Positions 1-11,206 are shown, counted from the first letter of the stretch. The stretch: 64,000 nucleotides of DNA from Ditylenchus dipsaci (GCA_004194705.1 SADC01001182.1:372001-436000), one strand, 5' to 3'. The notes: a model not told the origin generated them from the letters alone. Numbers and translations are program-made.

Positions 1-61
1 GTTGCTGGACAGAGATTGCATTTCACTATTCCCAGCTCCAGATTATCTGCTTTCCTCAAGA

Positions 62-365
62 CTAAGTCGAAAAGGTAGCCATAGGATTCGCTGCTCCAAA
101 GCTTGTCGAATGCAGGTTATCATCAAACTCAATCTGGAACCATTTAACTTATGCAAGTCGGCCACACCATTGTGTTTAAATTGACACGTACCTTACAACG
201 TCTAGCTTGTTTTACCCTCTGAATGAAAGTTTCGGCTTCTTCTGGACATGATTCATCCTCATCTTCTATCAAATCTACGACTTGTTGCATCGAAATGGAA
301 CGCAGTTTGCTGAAAAGTGACATAGTTAATGCAGTAAACGACTCGAGGTATGTTCTAGCAGCCAT
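62..365 (-). CDS. Small two-exon gene or gene 3' end, unrecognised
   Basis: Exon 365-192 opens with ATG and encodes 58 residues, including an acidic stretch (LIEDEDESCPEE), then reaches a good donor (AAG|GTACGT). A 58-bp intron ends in TTCCAG, and exon 133-62 continues in phase 0 for 23 codons to TAG. The total is 81 residues if the ATG at 365 is the true start. A possible acceptor (TTTTGTTAG) lies just upstream on the minus strand, so this may instead be the last two exons of a longer gene. I recognise no family and see no signal peptide or membrane segment. The intron matches the splice style of the other host genes here, which supports a real gene; ATCGAT-rich repeat begins 60 bp upstream. 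Confidence 0.45.
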
Positions 366-425
366 AAACTAACAAAATTTTACAGGGAAATTTTACAAAC
401 AGCTTCAAAATTTTGTCCTACAGAA

Positions 426-531
426 ATCGATAAAAATCGATAAAACATTTTTATCGATTTTTATCGATTTTTTTTTGAATAATTCTCGTTTGAATCGATT
501 TTATCGAAATCGATAAATTTATCGATTTGTC
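426..531. repeat. ATCGAT-rich palindromic repeat
   Basis: Repeated AATCGATAAAAATCGAT and its inverse TTTTATCGATTTTTATCG give a self-complementary block of about 100 bp. No coding potential. It is probably a small MITE or simple-sequence palindrome upstream of the small gene. Confidence 0.6.
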
Positions 532-771
532 ACACCATGATGCCAACACAATAGCTTTGAAAAAGCAGATTGAACTTCTCGGCTTTTTTCGCGCATATTT
601 AATTTGAAAAATTTTCTCGGCCTTTTTTTGGCGCACTTTTTTTGCCTATATAACTATGCTTTTTCAAAACAGGCCAAAAACTGGAAACACAGCCTGTATG
701 TCCCATTGTACCTGAAAGTTAGTGATATTAAATTCCGTAGATAATCATGGTAAAATAGTATATGGCTTATA

Positions 772-993
772 CAGTAGCGGCCAAAAAAAATGCACCAAGG
801 GTGTAATTTTTAAAAATTGTATGTCTTGCAGTGATTTTTTTCACATTATCAAAAAACGAGTAGAGCCATTTTGTAGCATTTTTAATGCTCTTTTAAATGC
901 GCTAGAGATCCTGCGCAAATATAATTCGATAAACTCTAAAAGTCGTTTTTATGCCATGATTCGATATTCAGCGGCCAAAAAAATGCACCAAAT
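772..993 (+). repeat. Left TIR of Tc1 element
   Basis: Begins at the outer binding motif (from 776) and runs to the inner motif (971-990). It matches the reverse complement of 7249-7474, differing by about two substitutions and five one-base indels. Confidence 0.9.
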
Positions 994-1103
994 GACATTA
1001 TATCTGTTTTCTTTCTTGTTTTTCTTTACTTCGTTTCTATTTTGTGGAAATATTATATTTATTGGTTAAATTATAGATATGGCAAAGAAACAGTTATCTC
1101 TTG

Positions 1104-1273
1104 TGTTGTATAATAGTATGGGCAAAGAACGAGCGCAAGAGTAAACAGAGAAACTTTATAACAGAACACGACACAACAATATACGATAACTTACAAACTA
1201 CTGAACTGCGGGACAATGACACCAAACACGTGTCAAGACAAAAGTAGTTCAAAATACACATTACGCCACAACA
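1104..1273 (-). repeat. 3' LTR of Gypsy element
   Basis: 170 bp, next to the TCTTG duplication at 1099-1103. Only a weak purine tract (GTGTGGGTG on the minus strand) precedes it at 1274-1282, so the polypurine tract is poorly defined. Confidence 0.88.
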
Positions 1274-1614
1274 CACCCACACTTAGATGATGACATAGAA
1301 TAAGAATTTGGACGAAGAAGGAAAGGGATAGGGTCGGGAGAGCACGCAGTCAATTACCACCAAAGAAGTACACACACAAGAAATTAGGAAACCTTCAGTT
1401 AAATCAAATGGTCTGTGGAAACCGGTCACCGGGTTACTGGGAATCCGGAGTATACATCCCGCTAAGATGCAACTCCCATGTCAAAACCTCGTGAAAGAAG
1501 TGTATGCAATAAATGACATGGCCACGAAATAACTGTAGGTGAATCGAGAAAAGGTGTGATTAGAATGCAAGAAATTTATGTGGTACCATTGACTTCGAAC
1601 TCTCCTTCCCACCC

Positions 1615-4600
1615 CTATTGAAAAGTGCTCCTACACACAGCGTAACGCTTTTGTGTAGGATCCATAACCATCCTTGGCGGTGGTTGACGAGTCCGATTAG
1701 AAAATCTAAGTGGGTTGCGAGGAGCTAAAGGTGAATTTTGACTAACCGGAGAATGATTACTTTGAATTGATTCGTTTCCTGAATTGAGATCGCTTTTTTT
1801 TTTTAGAACCACCTTCATCGAACATTGGATCCACAATAGAGAATCGAGGCCGCAGCTGGTTTGCATGACGCATGTGGAGAATACCTGAACTAGAGACAAC
1901 ACTATACAAAGTCTCACCAACCCGCTTTGCAATCTCTCCGGCTCCCAACTAGCTTTGAGACCTTGATACTTGCGGAAATAAACCTTATCTGAAATGTTGA
2001 ACTCCCTAGGTCGGGCATTATGATGGGAATTGAAATTGCGCTCCATGTTTGAATTATATTTATCTGGATGAGGAGGTTTTTGAATTTTATCTGGCTTTAC
2101 AAGAGAAATTTCAGTGCGCAGTGACCTCCCTAGAAACAAATCGGCAGTGTCTTACCTCCAATAGTTGAATTAGGAGTAGACCTATATGTTCTTAAGTACT
2201 CACAATTGAAGAATCTATCGAGTTTGAAGGCCGAATTTTTGAAATAGTACGCTTGAAGGTATCGACAAACCTTTCGGCTTGACCGTTACTTTGCGGATGG
2301 TACGGCGAGAATGAATTAATTGAATGCCTTTGCTTTTGCAATAATTTTGAAAGTCAAATGACGTGAACTGAGATCCATTATCCGAAACTAGGACTCTCGG
2401 ATATCCATACCTCGCAAAAAGTGACTGCAAGACCCTAATCAAGCAATTAGAAGTTGTATTTTGCATTCGAAAACTTCAGGCCATTTAGAATGTGCATCGA
2501 CAATACACAGAAAATTTTCTCCCATGAAAGGACCAGCAAAGTCAACGTGACTCTGTCCCAGGGATTAGTCGACTTTGGCCATGGTGAAGAATATTTTTGA
2601 TCGGGTTCTTTGCATGATTGGAGCATTCAATGCACCCTTTAACTGTAGTTCAATATCAGAAAATAGGCCTGGCCAATATACATAGTTTTGAGCAAGAGCT
2701 CTCATGCGTGTTATGCCTGGGTGACCTAGATGAAGAGTCTTTAGAACTCTATCTCTCAAAGAAGAAGGAATGACGACTCTATCGTCGAACAGCAAACAAC
2801 CATTGATTGCGTAGAGAGAATTTCTTTTAGCGAAGTAGGAAGACATAGGTCCCGGCTGAATATGTTTTGGCCAACCATTTTGAATGTTGTGTAGTACTTC
2901 CGTTAACAAGATATCAGACCGAATGGATTCCGAAATCTCTTGACTAGTAACTGGAAGAATATTTAATTGGTTTACCAAAAACTGCTGTACACTTCCTTCG
3001 ATCAAATGCAATGTGGAAATTACGAACTCATCGTCATCCTGATGACAATCCGCAATAAGTCTAGATAAGACGTCCACTTGACCGAACTCAGAAGTATTGA
3101 TGTATTGAATTTCGAAATTGTACGCGCTCAAAATTAATGCCCATCTTTGAAGCCTACTTGCAGCGTATATAGGAACGCCCTTTTTAGAACCGAAAATAGC
3201 AAGTAGTGGTTTATGATCTGTTTGCATCAGAAATTTATGCCCGAAGAGGTACCTGTGGAATTTTTTAACGGCATATACAAGTGCCAAGGCCTCTTTTTCA
3301 ATCTGACTGTAATTGACTTGGGCAGAATTTAAAGTTCTAGAAGCGTGTTCTACAACCTTGATCGATCCATCCGGAAATTTGTGAGAAATAGTTGCCCCTA
3401 TGCCATCTTTAGAAGCATCAGCCGAAACAATTATGGGTTTACGAGGATCAAAGTGTACGAGAAGAAGATCAGAAGTGATGATATCCTTAGCCTTATCAAA
3501 AGAACTTTGACATTCCTTCGACCAGACAAAGGGAACATCCTTCTGAAGAAGTTTGTCCAAAGGACCTCGAAGTACCTTCATCTCTTTTATGTATTTTCCG
3601 TAAAAGTTAATCGCTCCCAGAAAAGATCTCACTTGGGAAATATTTTGCGGTCTCGGCATATTTTTGATGGCAGCAAACTTGTTTGGATTAGGACGAATTC
3701 CGGTTGAATCGATTATCTGTCCCAAATAATTGATTTCCTCGAGAAAAAATTTGCATTTGTCTAATCTGAGTACAAAGCCAAACGACTCAATTTTATGTAG
3801 CACGGCATAAAGATCTTTTGCATGTTGCTCTTTTGTAGAACTGGCAACTATTATGTCATCAAGGTATGCGAACGCGAATTTGAAGTCTACGAGCATTTGG
3901 TCCATGACCTTTTGAAAATAGAAGGGGCAGATTTAATCCCGAAAGGTAGACGTTCGTATTGAAATAAACCTCGATGAGTGTTGATGGTACACAACTTTTT
4001 TGAATATGAGTCTAACTCAATTTGAAAGTAGGCGTCAGACAAGTCCAAGCAAGAGAAGAATTTAGCATTATTTAGCTTTGCGAAAATTTCACTCGGTAAA
4101 GGCAAAGGATGTTTGTTCAACTCCAGAGCATTATTAAGTCCTGTAGAAAAGTCAGCACATACTCGAATTTGACCATTTTTCTTTTTGACCACAACTATCG
4201 GAGCAGCCCACTCACTAAAGTCGATGGGACGGATCACACCTAATTTCAGTAAGCGGTCTAGCTCTAAGTCGATATCACCTTCGACTCCCAACGGAACTGG
4301 TCTTTTAGAAATGAAAACAGGCCTAGCCTCTGATTTTATGAACAAATGTGCCTTGACTTTATTACAATGACCCAATATGTTCTCTTTGAACAATTTAGAA
4401 AAGCTCTGAACCAACAAGTTTTTATCGAAGTTTTTGCTAGAGCTAGCAGCCTGAATCGTGTTATGCTGTGTAGAGAAAGTAGTCAGAGAACAAATGTCTG
4501 ATAAACGATTTACCAATCCCAAAGAAATGAGCCACGGACGGCCTATGAGATCGAAGTAATTGTTATCAACAACATAACACTCCAGTTTCTGCATGCTCTC

Positions 4601-4800
4601 ATTATTGTACTGGACTTGTACTGAGCACTTGCCCTTTGCATGGAAAGTATGTCCTGTGAATGATTTGCCCAATATTTTAATTGGTTCAAGAAAGGTCTCC
4701 TATTTTACGCCAAGTAGCTTCAGTGAGCAGGGTAGACGACGAACCGGAATCAACGAAAAGTTTGATTGGCAAGCCCCGAATTTGAAGAGAAATGTACCAA
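1615..4800 (-). pseudogene. Gypsy pol (PR-RT-RH-IN), frameshifted
   Basis: A protease active-site motif VDSGSSST is visible near 4755-4730. Reverse transcriptase follows (4672-3887, then 3905 on), with the catalytic YLDD box near 3855. RNase H shows TDHKPLLAIFG near 3200. The integrase zinc-binding region (HPGITRMRALAQNYVYWPG) lies near 2700, and part of the catalytic core (SDNGSQFTSFDFQNY) near 2390. The C-terminal tail reads around 2139-1615. Frame changes occur near 3895, 2560, 2470 and 2150. Order and motifs fix the family; the copy is not translatable as given. Confidence 0.88.
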
Positions 4801-4828
4801 GGGGCAGAAAAATTTGAGGAGTTGGTAC

Positions 4829-5914
4829 TCAGAAAATATTGGAAACGTCCATGTTTATGTCCTCGTCTGAGACCTGAGAATTTTCGGTATGTATTACGTT
4901 TGTAGAATTATGAAAGGCAGAATCTCTTGGTTTGCTTTGACATACCCAGCCGGCGTGACCTATCTTCCCACATTTATTACACTTTTGGTTGGCGTACTTG
5001 CAATTGGTAATATGGTCCTTGTTACCACAACGCCAGCAAACACCTTTAGGCATGAACGGGTAAGAGTTCTTGAAATTGGGGTTGAAATTTTTGTTCTTGT
5101 ACCCGGCCGGCTTGATAGGATTTCTGGGCTTGATATGCTTGCGAAAATTAGAAGGGCCGACCGCATTTGTTGAAAGCGAATTGAAGTTTTTGTTTAGACT
5201 TCTAAGGTTTTCCTTGAGAGCCAAGTGCTTTTTGCATTCCTCTAACAATTCGTCTAGTTTTAAATCCTTATTTTCACTTTCGGCCGCTTCTAGTTTTTGC
5301 AACACTTAATACGCAGTTCATGGAAATCGGAGTGCAAACCAGAGAGAAAAACAAGACATTTAAGAGCATTGGCATTAATTGGTGGTTTTGCCGACTCACA
5401 ACTTCCATTAACTGTCGCACCAAATTGAAGGATATCCTGACCCACTTTTTGTTTTAACTGGAAACATTCGTAACGTTTCATTAGAAGGGACTTGTGCTAG
5501 AGAAAAGAATTTTTAAAGTGGCCAGGGTATCGAGCAGAGAATTTTCGTATGGCCCTTTAGGCTTTACTGCATCACAAAAACGATTAAACTCACGTGTCTG
5601 TAACTTACTAATGACCAGCCTCACTTTAGCATCTTCTGGCAATTGACCTCCATCCTGCTCGACAATTGATCCATATCTGAGCCACCAATTCTCGAATGTA
5701 AGGTCATCCTCTGGCATGTAGCGAAAAGTTTCAATGCGCGCTCCCAACGAAGACATGAGCGTTTCTTTAGTACCTGAAATTGAAAGAACACCGGCTCCCC
5801 GGCAGAATTATCACGCTCCGCAAGCAATTTTAGAATTATTGCATTTTGCTCACTCTGAGCTTTCATTAACTGAGCATTTTGCTCAAGAAGCTGTTTAATA
5901 TCAACAGGTTCCAT
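4829..5914 (-). pseudogene. Gypsy gag, frameshifted
   Basis: Begins at ATG 5914 with a helical N-terminus (MEPVDIKQLLEQNAQ). The capsid-like middle lies in two other frames (5756-5481 and 5481-5290). The nucleocapsid part (5305-4829) carries two CCHC knuckles, CWRCGNKDHITNC and CNKCGKIGHAGWVC. Three frame changes (near 5760, 5485 and 5300) separate pieces that are otherwise free of stops. Confidence 0.85.
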
Positions 5915-5924
5915 TTTGAATTTT

Positions 5925-5936
5925 GCGACTGCGCCA
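5925..5936 (-). other. tRNA-Ser-type primer binding site
   Basis: TGGCGCAGTCGC on the minus strand, four bases inside the 5' LTR. It is complementary to the CCA end of tRNA-Ser (acceptor CGACTGC-G-CCA), the primer used by several insect Gypsy elements. Confidence 0.75.
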
Positions 5937-5940
5937 AATA

Positions 5941-6109
5941 TGTTGTATAATAGTATGGGCAAAGAACGAGCGCAAGAGTAAACAGAGAAACTTTATAACA
6001 GAACACGACACAACAAATATCGATAACTTACAAACTACTGAACTGCGGGACAATGACACCAAACACGTGTCAAGACAAAAGTAGTTCAAATACACATTAC
6101 GCCACAACA
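5941..6109 (-). repeat. 5' LTR of Gypsy element
   Basis: 169 bp, TGTTGTGGCG...ATACAACA on the minus strand. It differs from the other LTR only around 6017-6023 and by one A in a homopolymer near 6090. Confidence 0.9.
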
Positions 6110-7248
6110 TCTTGATGCGAAGAAAGCGATTATACAAGCGAAGAAGCAGGAGACAGTGATCGTATGGTTGCTTCACAATTTGGCGTTGATCATGGAACAA
6201 TTTTCGCGAATCTATTGGTAAAAAGCAAAGCAGGCAAGGGCGTGAAAAGAATCTCTGGCAGTGGTCGACTTCGAAAAACATCTGAGAGACAAGACCGCGC
6301 TATGGTAAAGAAGGCAAAGAAAGATCCGAAGAAGACTGCTGTGGATGTTATGAGGGAGGTCAATGAAGAAATTGGGTTAGATATCAGCAAAAGAACTGCT
6401 GGTCGTCGATTGAATGAAGCTGGCTTGTTCGGAAGACGTCCATCAAGGAAGCCGCTCATCTCTGAAGCTAATCGGAAGGCCAGGGCGGCGTTTGCAAAGG
6501 ATCGTCTACACTGGACAAAGGAAGAATGGGCAAAGGTTCTCTGGAGTGATGAAAGTAAATTCAATCTCTTCTCTTCTGATGGCGTGAAATATGTTCGAAG
6601 ACCAGTTGGCAAGCGTTATGACGTCCGTTACCAAGTTCCGACAGTCAAACATGGAGGTGGTTCATTAATGGTTTGGGGTAAATCGGTATTTTCATGCAGC
6701 CCAAAAATTTCAAATATTCAGGTTGTTTTTCTCGTGATTGCATCGGTCCGGTAATTCGTGTGGAAGGCATAATGAAGCAGTCGATTACAGAGCAATCCTC
6801 GAAGAACACATGTTGCCTCATGCAAAGGAGAAAATGGCGCCAGGATGGATCTTTCAGCAAGATAATGATCCGAAACATGCTTCAGTGCTGCTTATGGGAA
6901 ATGAAATGAGGAAGGCCAGGGCGGTGAAAAAGGGAAAGAAAGTGAAGCAGGCCAGGGCGCCGAAGCAAATAGTGGCTGGATGGTTCAAGGATAATGATGT
7001 TACCGTTTTGCAATGGCCGTCTCAGTCTCCGGATCTCAACCCGATCGAACATCTATGGGAGGAATGGACCGTCGGTGCGCAAAAAGACTTACAAGAAATT
7101 GGACAAGCTGATGGAAGCAATCAAGGAAGAATGGCAGAAAATCCCTTTGGAAAGAATTATAAAACTTGTTGATTCTATGCCTAAACGTTGTCAAGCTGTT
7201 ATTGATGCAAAAGGTTACAGTACAAAGTACTAGTTATTTAATAAAATA

Positions 7249-7474
7249 TTTGGTGCATTTTTTTTGGCCGCTGAAAATCGAAGTCATGGCATAAAAACGA
7301 CTTTTTAGAGTTTATCGAATTATATTTGCGCAGGAATCTCTAGCGCATTTGAAAGAGCATTAAAAATGCTACAAAATGGCTCTACTCGTTTTTTGATAAT
7401 GTGAAAAAAATCACTGCAAGACATACAATTTTTTAAAAATTACACCCTTGGTGCATTTTTTTTGGCCGCTACTG
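7249..7474 (-). repeat. Right TIR of Tc1 element
   Basis: Mirror of the left TIR. The inner motif starts at 7251, 18 bp after the transposase stop, and the outer motif ends at 7471 next to ACTG and the TA duplication. Confidence 0.9.
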
Positions 7475-7665
7475 TATAACCACTTTCGCTAGGCAGCCTC
7501 TTGTATAGAAGTTGACGTGCTCCGACAGTTATGTTACACAGGCCTAGCCATACTATCTTGGGAGTGGAGCACGAAGGCACATAGAGAGTGAGGTTCCTAC
7601 CACATACAGTCCGACAAAGTCTATAGCTGCCAGGTATATAATAAATGTGGCACCAAAAATTTTTA
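7475..7665. other. Unassigned sequence right of Tc1
   Basis: Ordinary-complexity sequence with no long ORF or repeat partner in the window. It may be genuine host DNA flanking the transposon. Confidence 0.4.
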
Positions 7666-7730
7666 GGCCATTTTACCTACACCGTTTTTCAAATTTTCGA
7701 AGGCATTTTACCTACACCGTTTTTGAAAAA
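7666..7730. repeat. Direct repeat ATTTTACCTACACCGTTTTT
   Basis: Two copies, starting near 7670 and 7704. The same motif in inverse sits at 48474-48498 inside the pogo element, so this may be a fragment of that transposon family. Confidence 0.55.
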
Positions 7731-7837
7731 GTTTGACAGGGGAGGGGGCACTGATAAGGAAAAAATCTGACGTGGGGGGGGGGGGGGGGCTGGTGGTTAC
7801 GTGATCCCCCCTGCCCCCCCCCTGGCTACGCCACTGG

Positions 7838-8890
7838 TGTGCCCAGAGGCGAAGGTCAGGAGAGTGAGTATGTCTGCCAAGCGAGTGAGTAAGGGTACCA
7901 GAGAAGTGGCTCAGAGCAGCTGAGTAGACATTCGTCAAAGGCTTTTCTGTGGGCGATGGTTGGTGATTGGAGTGCTTTTGCTTGGGTTTTTTGGTTGATT
8001 TTTCAAATTAAATAATAATAATCATTTTGGGTTTTGGTTTTGACATTTTTAACTTTTAATTTTTAGATTTGCAAAAAGTGTGAGATTTGTGAAAGGGATT
8101 TGTGGGCGACGGTTTGTGGGCGACGATTTGGCATGTTTTATAAATGATATTTTTGATATTTTTTGACTGTTGTGTAGACCTGAATGGGCAAGTGTGCAAT
8201 ATATCTTTTTTTCTTTTTATCATTTAAAGTATTTAATTTTGCTTATACGGATAAAGCGTGTTAAAAACCTTGAGAGTGTGTAGGCATACCAGGGGAGTGA
8301 GCAAGTGTGCCAGTAGAAGGAGTAGCGTCACCTGGAGAGTGAATAGCAGCACCTGAAGAGTGGACAGCAGCATCTAAAGAGGGGTAAAATACAGACATTT
8401 TTGATCTTTGTAAGGGCATCTTTGTTGGCAATATTGTCGCGTGTTCCATGAATGATATTTGTGAAATACTATGAATATTTCGTAGCCCTAAATGGGTAGG
8501 TGTGCACTATGTTTTTTTTATTTTTCAAGAATTCTAATATTTTTTTAACATTCAAATTTTACCTTTTAAAATATATATTTTAAATTTAGGATTTTTCAGG
8601 ATTTATGGATTTTGGGGTTTTTTCGGATTTTTCGGATTTTTTTAGATTTAGATTTTAAAGGATTTTTAAAAGTTAATTGTTTATTGACTGTTAGTTGATT
8701 ATTGTTAAAGTTATTGTGAACATAAATTTTTCTAATTTAATTTCATCTCATTTGTGCCCTGACAGAGGCGAAGGTGTCTGCCGGTAGGCGAGCCCCCAAA
8801 CCGGAAGAGTTGGTGAGCGTGCCAGGAGAGTGAGACGGTATGCTATGAGAGTGATGAGAGGATGAGTAGGTGGATGTGCCAGGAGAGTGA
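7838..8890. repeat. Degenerate minisatellite, GTGCCAGGAGAGTGAG type
   Basis: Blocks at about 7838-7925, 8268-8375 and 8808-8890 hold imperfect copies of a roughly 18-bp unit built on CCAGGAGAGTGAGCAAG. The intervals are T-rich low-complexity DNA. A poly-G run sits at about 7776-7790. No gene seen. Confidence 0.5.
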
Positions 8891-8894
8891 AGTG

Positions 8895-9780
8895 AGTTAA
8901 AGCTGATTTTGTTAATAAATTTTGAGCCGATCCATGTTAGTAGTAGTTTTTGTTGGTTATATAGAATAGTTATATAGAATTATTGAGTGTTTAAAATTTC
9001 GATTTTTCGAGTTAAAAAAATTATCAAGATGCGGTGCATCAAGCAGCGTGGCCGCGAGCGTAGGGCCCGGCGCAGCCGGGCCCACGCGAGCTATCTTTTA
9101 TTATTAGAAATGTTTTGTCTTTCTGTCTGTCCACTTTTGATGTTTTGAGTTTGTTCAATATGTTTTTGTTTGGTTCGCTGAACACATTTTTTTTTTGAAA
9201 TTGAAGCTGGGAATCGCAGGAATCGAATGGACATTTCACATTTTGGTTTTGAGATTTTTTTGGTTTCAATTTCAGGGTTTTAATAAAGAAATTGTCGTTT
9301 TTTTGTTCCGGAGTCAAAATCTTGGAGCTAAGTGGGTCAGACAGAGTTCTTGCTTTTCAAATTTTAGTTTTGAATTTTTTTCGCTTCATTTTTTGGGTTT
9401 TGTAGAGCAAATTGTGGTTTTTGTGGTTTTGTTCAGGAGTCAAAATCTAGGAGCTAAGTGTGTTAAAGTGAAATGTCGTGTGATGCAAATTGTAGCGCTG
9501 GATCTGAGCTTTGTCTACAAAAAATGATCGGCAAAAAATGACGACTTTAAAATTTGGATGTGTCAAAGAGTATGGAGATGGTCATTTAAAGGGTATTTGG
9601 ATTTGAACCTTCTTTTGAATTTTTATGTTTTGTCTAGATAGGAAAGTTGTATTATATTGTTTTCAACCTGTTTATTGTATTTGATTTTTTTTTGTTTGTA
9701 AATGTATTATTTTTAAAAGCTACACTTGCACCTTGACCGAGGCGAGGGTGGTCCGCCGACAGGCGGGCCTTCCGAGCTAG
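8895..9780. other. T-rich intergenic DNA with a GC-rich hairpin
   Basis: Mostly T-rich. At about 9048-9100 a GC-rich stretch contains the hairpin GGGCCCGGCGCAGCCGGGCCC. The phrase GGAGTCAAAATCTTGGAGC / GGAGTCAAAATCTAGGAGC recurs at 9309 and 9436, so part of this is an old local duplication. No credible gene. Confidence 0.4.
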
Positions 9781-9990
9781 TACAGCCCTTATTCCCTTTA
9801 AAATTCAAAAGGCGCCAACTTAAATTTTTCAAATTTTGACTAAAAATCCATGATACCCCCCTGTGGTTAGAAATTTTTTTTTCTCAGAATCAAAAAAAAG
9901 CGCGGCTTTCTCATGAAATCGGGGTCGAGAAACACGAATATGAGGTTATCTCTTCCACCTGATCACTCCCCGTGGGGGGATGGTTCTGAA
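9781..9990. repeat. Interspersed repeat, copy 1 of 2-3
   Basis: Matches 58085-58340 in reverse orientation. Shared marks are GCCCTTATTCCCTTTAAAAT, AAAAGGCGCCA, and a CCCCGTGGGGGAT segment. A shorter piece is at 30160-30215. Family unknown. Confidence 0.65.
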
Positions 9991-10410
9991 CACAAGCCAT
10001 TATTTCAATATGAGATAAAAAGTAGGGATTCGTCACTGCAACCGCAATAATTACTCCCACATCTGTATTTTTTGAGCACACATATTTCTTGTTTAAGTTT
10101 AGCAGCTTCCAAGTATTCTGTGTGGAACTAAATTTATTCCGTATGAACATCTACCAAAAACATTAATGCATTATTTTTTTTCTTTTGCCTAGTGGAAACA
10201 GCTGAAAATTTAAATGCCGGTGTATATATTAGATGAGTCAATACCTTTTGGTTCACTTGTAAATTTAGGAGTCCCGGTACTCGTATAAGCATTTATAACC
10301 GAAATCCGGTATTTCTTAGTTTCGAGTACTAGAAAATTTTCGGGTTTTCGGCCTTTAAGTTGTTTATTTAATTCATTTATTTCGATATTTTTTAGTGTTT
10401 GCTACCAAAA

Positions 10411-11206
10411 ATGTCAGAAGAGCTCCAGGAAGCTAACAATTTTTCATTATCTCGTCAATCAAATCTTATTAGTCAACTGGAGAAAAAGTTTGGAGAGCTG
10501 CATGACGTTCTCTATCCCACAAATGTGCCGAATGATGTGATTGAGAGCAAAGCAATGCCCTATGTTGCTGAAGATGTGGTTTTCCATGACCCATGGAACA
10601 TGATCACCGGCAAGACAAAATACTTGCTTGCTATGAAAGGTTGCTTAAAATAGTCTAGACCAGATTTTTACGTACGCCTTTTGCAGGATACCACAATATG
10701 TTAAACGTCACCATTGACACTCACCAACTAAATGTCCATCTAAATTCAGCCACAAAAATGGTGTTGATATAGGCCGTTGCATGGTGGATGGCACAATGTA
10801 CCTGCAAATGGCCTATGTCTACAAATGCCCACTTCGAGTGATTGTAGTCTACGACTTTCGCGTGCTTGATGCCGACCATCCCAATGGTCCCAAATTTGAA
10901 ATTTTCAACCAACAAGAAATGTGGTAAGCACACTTTATTATTATTATTACTAATTGTAGCTAATCCACAAGGAATTTGGTAAATACAAAATTTCAGCTCA
11001 CGCCATAATAGTGCATCAATCCTAAAATCCTATATTTCAGGTCTTACATGGAAATGATCCAGGGCATCCCAATTATAGGCTGGATTCACAAAAACGTATG
11101 TCGCCCTGTTTCCGGGCAATTGTTTGTGGCTGCTTCCTATCTCAGCTGCATGATAAAAGGCACTATAAAAAAGCCAGATGAAGAACAAGAGAACATGAAC
11201 CAATAA
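10411..11206 (+). CDS. NTF2-like (SnoaL-like fold) protein, three exons
   Basis: Exons 10411-10639, 10687-10923 and 11041-11206, with introns of 47 and 117 bp (GT...TTGCAG; GTAAGC...TTTCAG). The start is the ATG at 10411; TAA is at 11204-11206 and overlaps the polyadenylation signal AATAAA at 11202-11207. The protein has a helical N-terminus, then DVVFHDPWNMITGK, later YDFRVLDADHPNGPKF and a C-terminal QEMWSYMEMIQGIPIIGW. The pattern (early FHDPWN, late basic-aromatic W...IP.iGW) recalls small NTF2-like proteins of the SnoaL group, about 190 residues; substrate and role are unknown. Exon 2 changes frame at an A5 run near 10756: one extra A restores both the reading frame and the exon-junction phase, so this is either a sequence error or a recent lesion. 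Confidence 0.7.

Larger units (their letters stand above)
1104..6109 (-). mobile_element. Ty3/Gypsy LTR retrotransposon (Mag-like), nested in Tc1
   Basis: Two direct LTRs of about 170 bp begin TG and end CA. The host sequence TCTTG is duplicated at 1099-1103 and 6110-6114, a 5-bp target duplication that restores the Tc1 transposase frame when the insert is removed. Order on the minus strand is gag with CCHC zinc knuckles, aspartic protease, reverse transcriptase, RNase H, integrase, which is Ty3/Gypsy order. The primer site matches tRNA-Ser. Short LTRs and the RNase H tail suggest the Mag lineage, but that placement is inference. Coding regions carry many frameshifts although the LTRs are almost identical. 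Confidence 0.93.
1079..7233 (+). pseudogene. Tc1 transposase, split and frameshifted
   Basis: A DDE transposase. The ORF begins ATG GCA AAG at 1079 and is cut after eight codons by the Gypsy insertion, resuming at 6110. Visible parts: paired HTH region (about 6164-6480), first catalytic Asp in LWSDESKFNL (near 6545), second Asp in QQDNDPKH (near 6860), and the catalytic Glu in SPDLNPIEHLWEEW (near 7040-7065). The tail ends KGYSTKY at TAG 7231-7233. Frames change near 6155, 6675-6760 and 7070. A basic insert rich in KARAVKKGKK lies between the second and third catalytic residues. All three acidic residues can be seen, but the copy cannot be translated as it stands. Confidence 0.92.
772..7474 (+). 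mobile_element. Tc1-family DNA transposon, interrupted by a Gypsy element
   Basis: The element starts CAGTAGCGGCC and ends GGCCGCTACTG, and is flanked by TA on both sides (770-771 and 7475-7476), the Tc1/mariner target duplication. Each terminal inverted repeat is about 225 bp and has the motif GCGGCCAAAAAAATGCACCA at both its outer and inner end, the IR/DR layout in which paired direct repeats are transposase binding sites. The transposase reads on the plus strand. Subtracting the nested LTR element (1104-6109 plus one 5-bp duplication) leaves about 1.7 kb, a normal Tc1 size. Confidence 0.93.

Noticed and set aside
9048..9100. GC-rich hairpin considered as a bacterial-type terminator or rRNA fragment
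   Set aside because: No rRNA-like sequence around it and a rho-independent terminator has no place in this eukaryotic context; it is a short repeat hairpin.
10721..10933. 70-residue minus-strand ORF
   Set aside because: It is antisense to exon 2 of the NTF2-like gene, which has proper splice sites and a protein-like reading on the plus strand.
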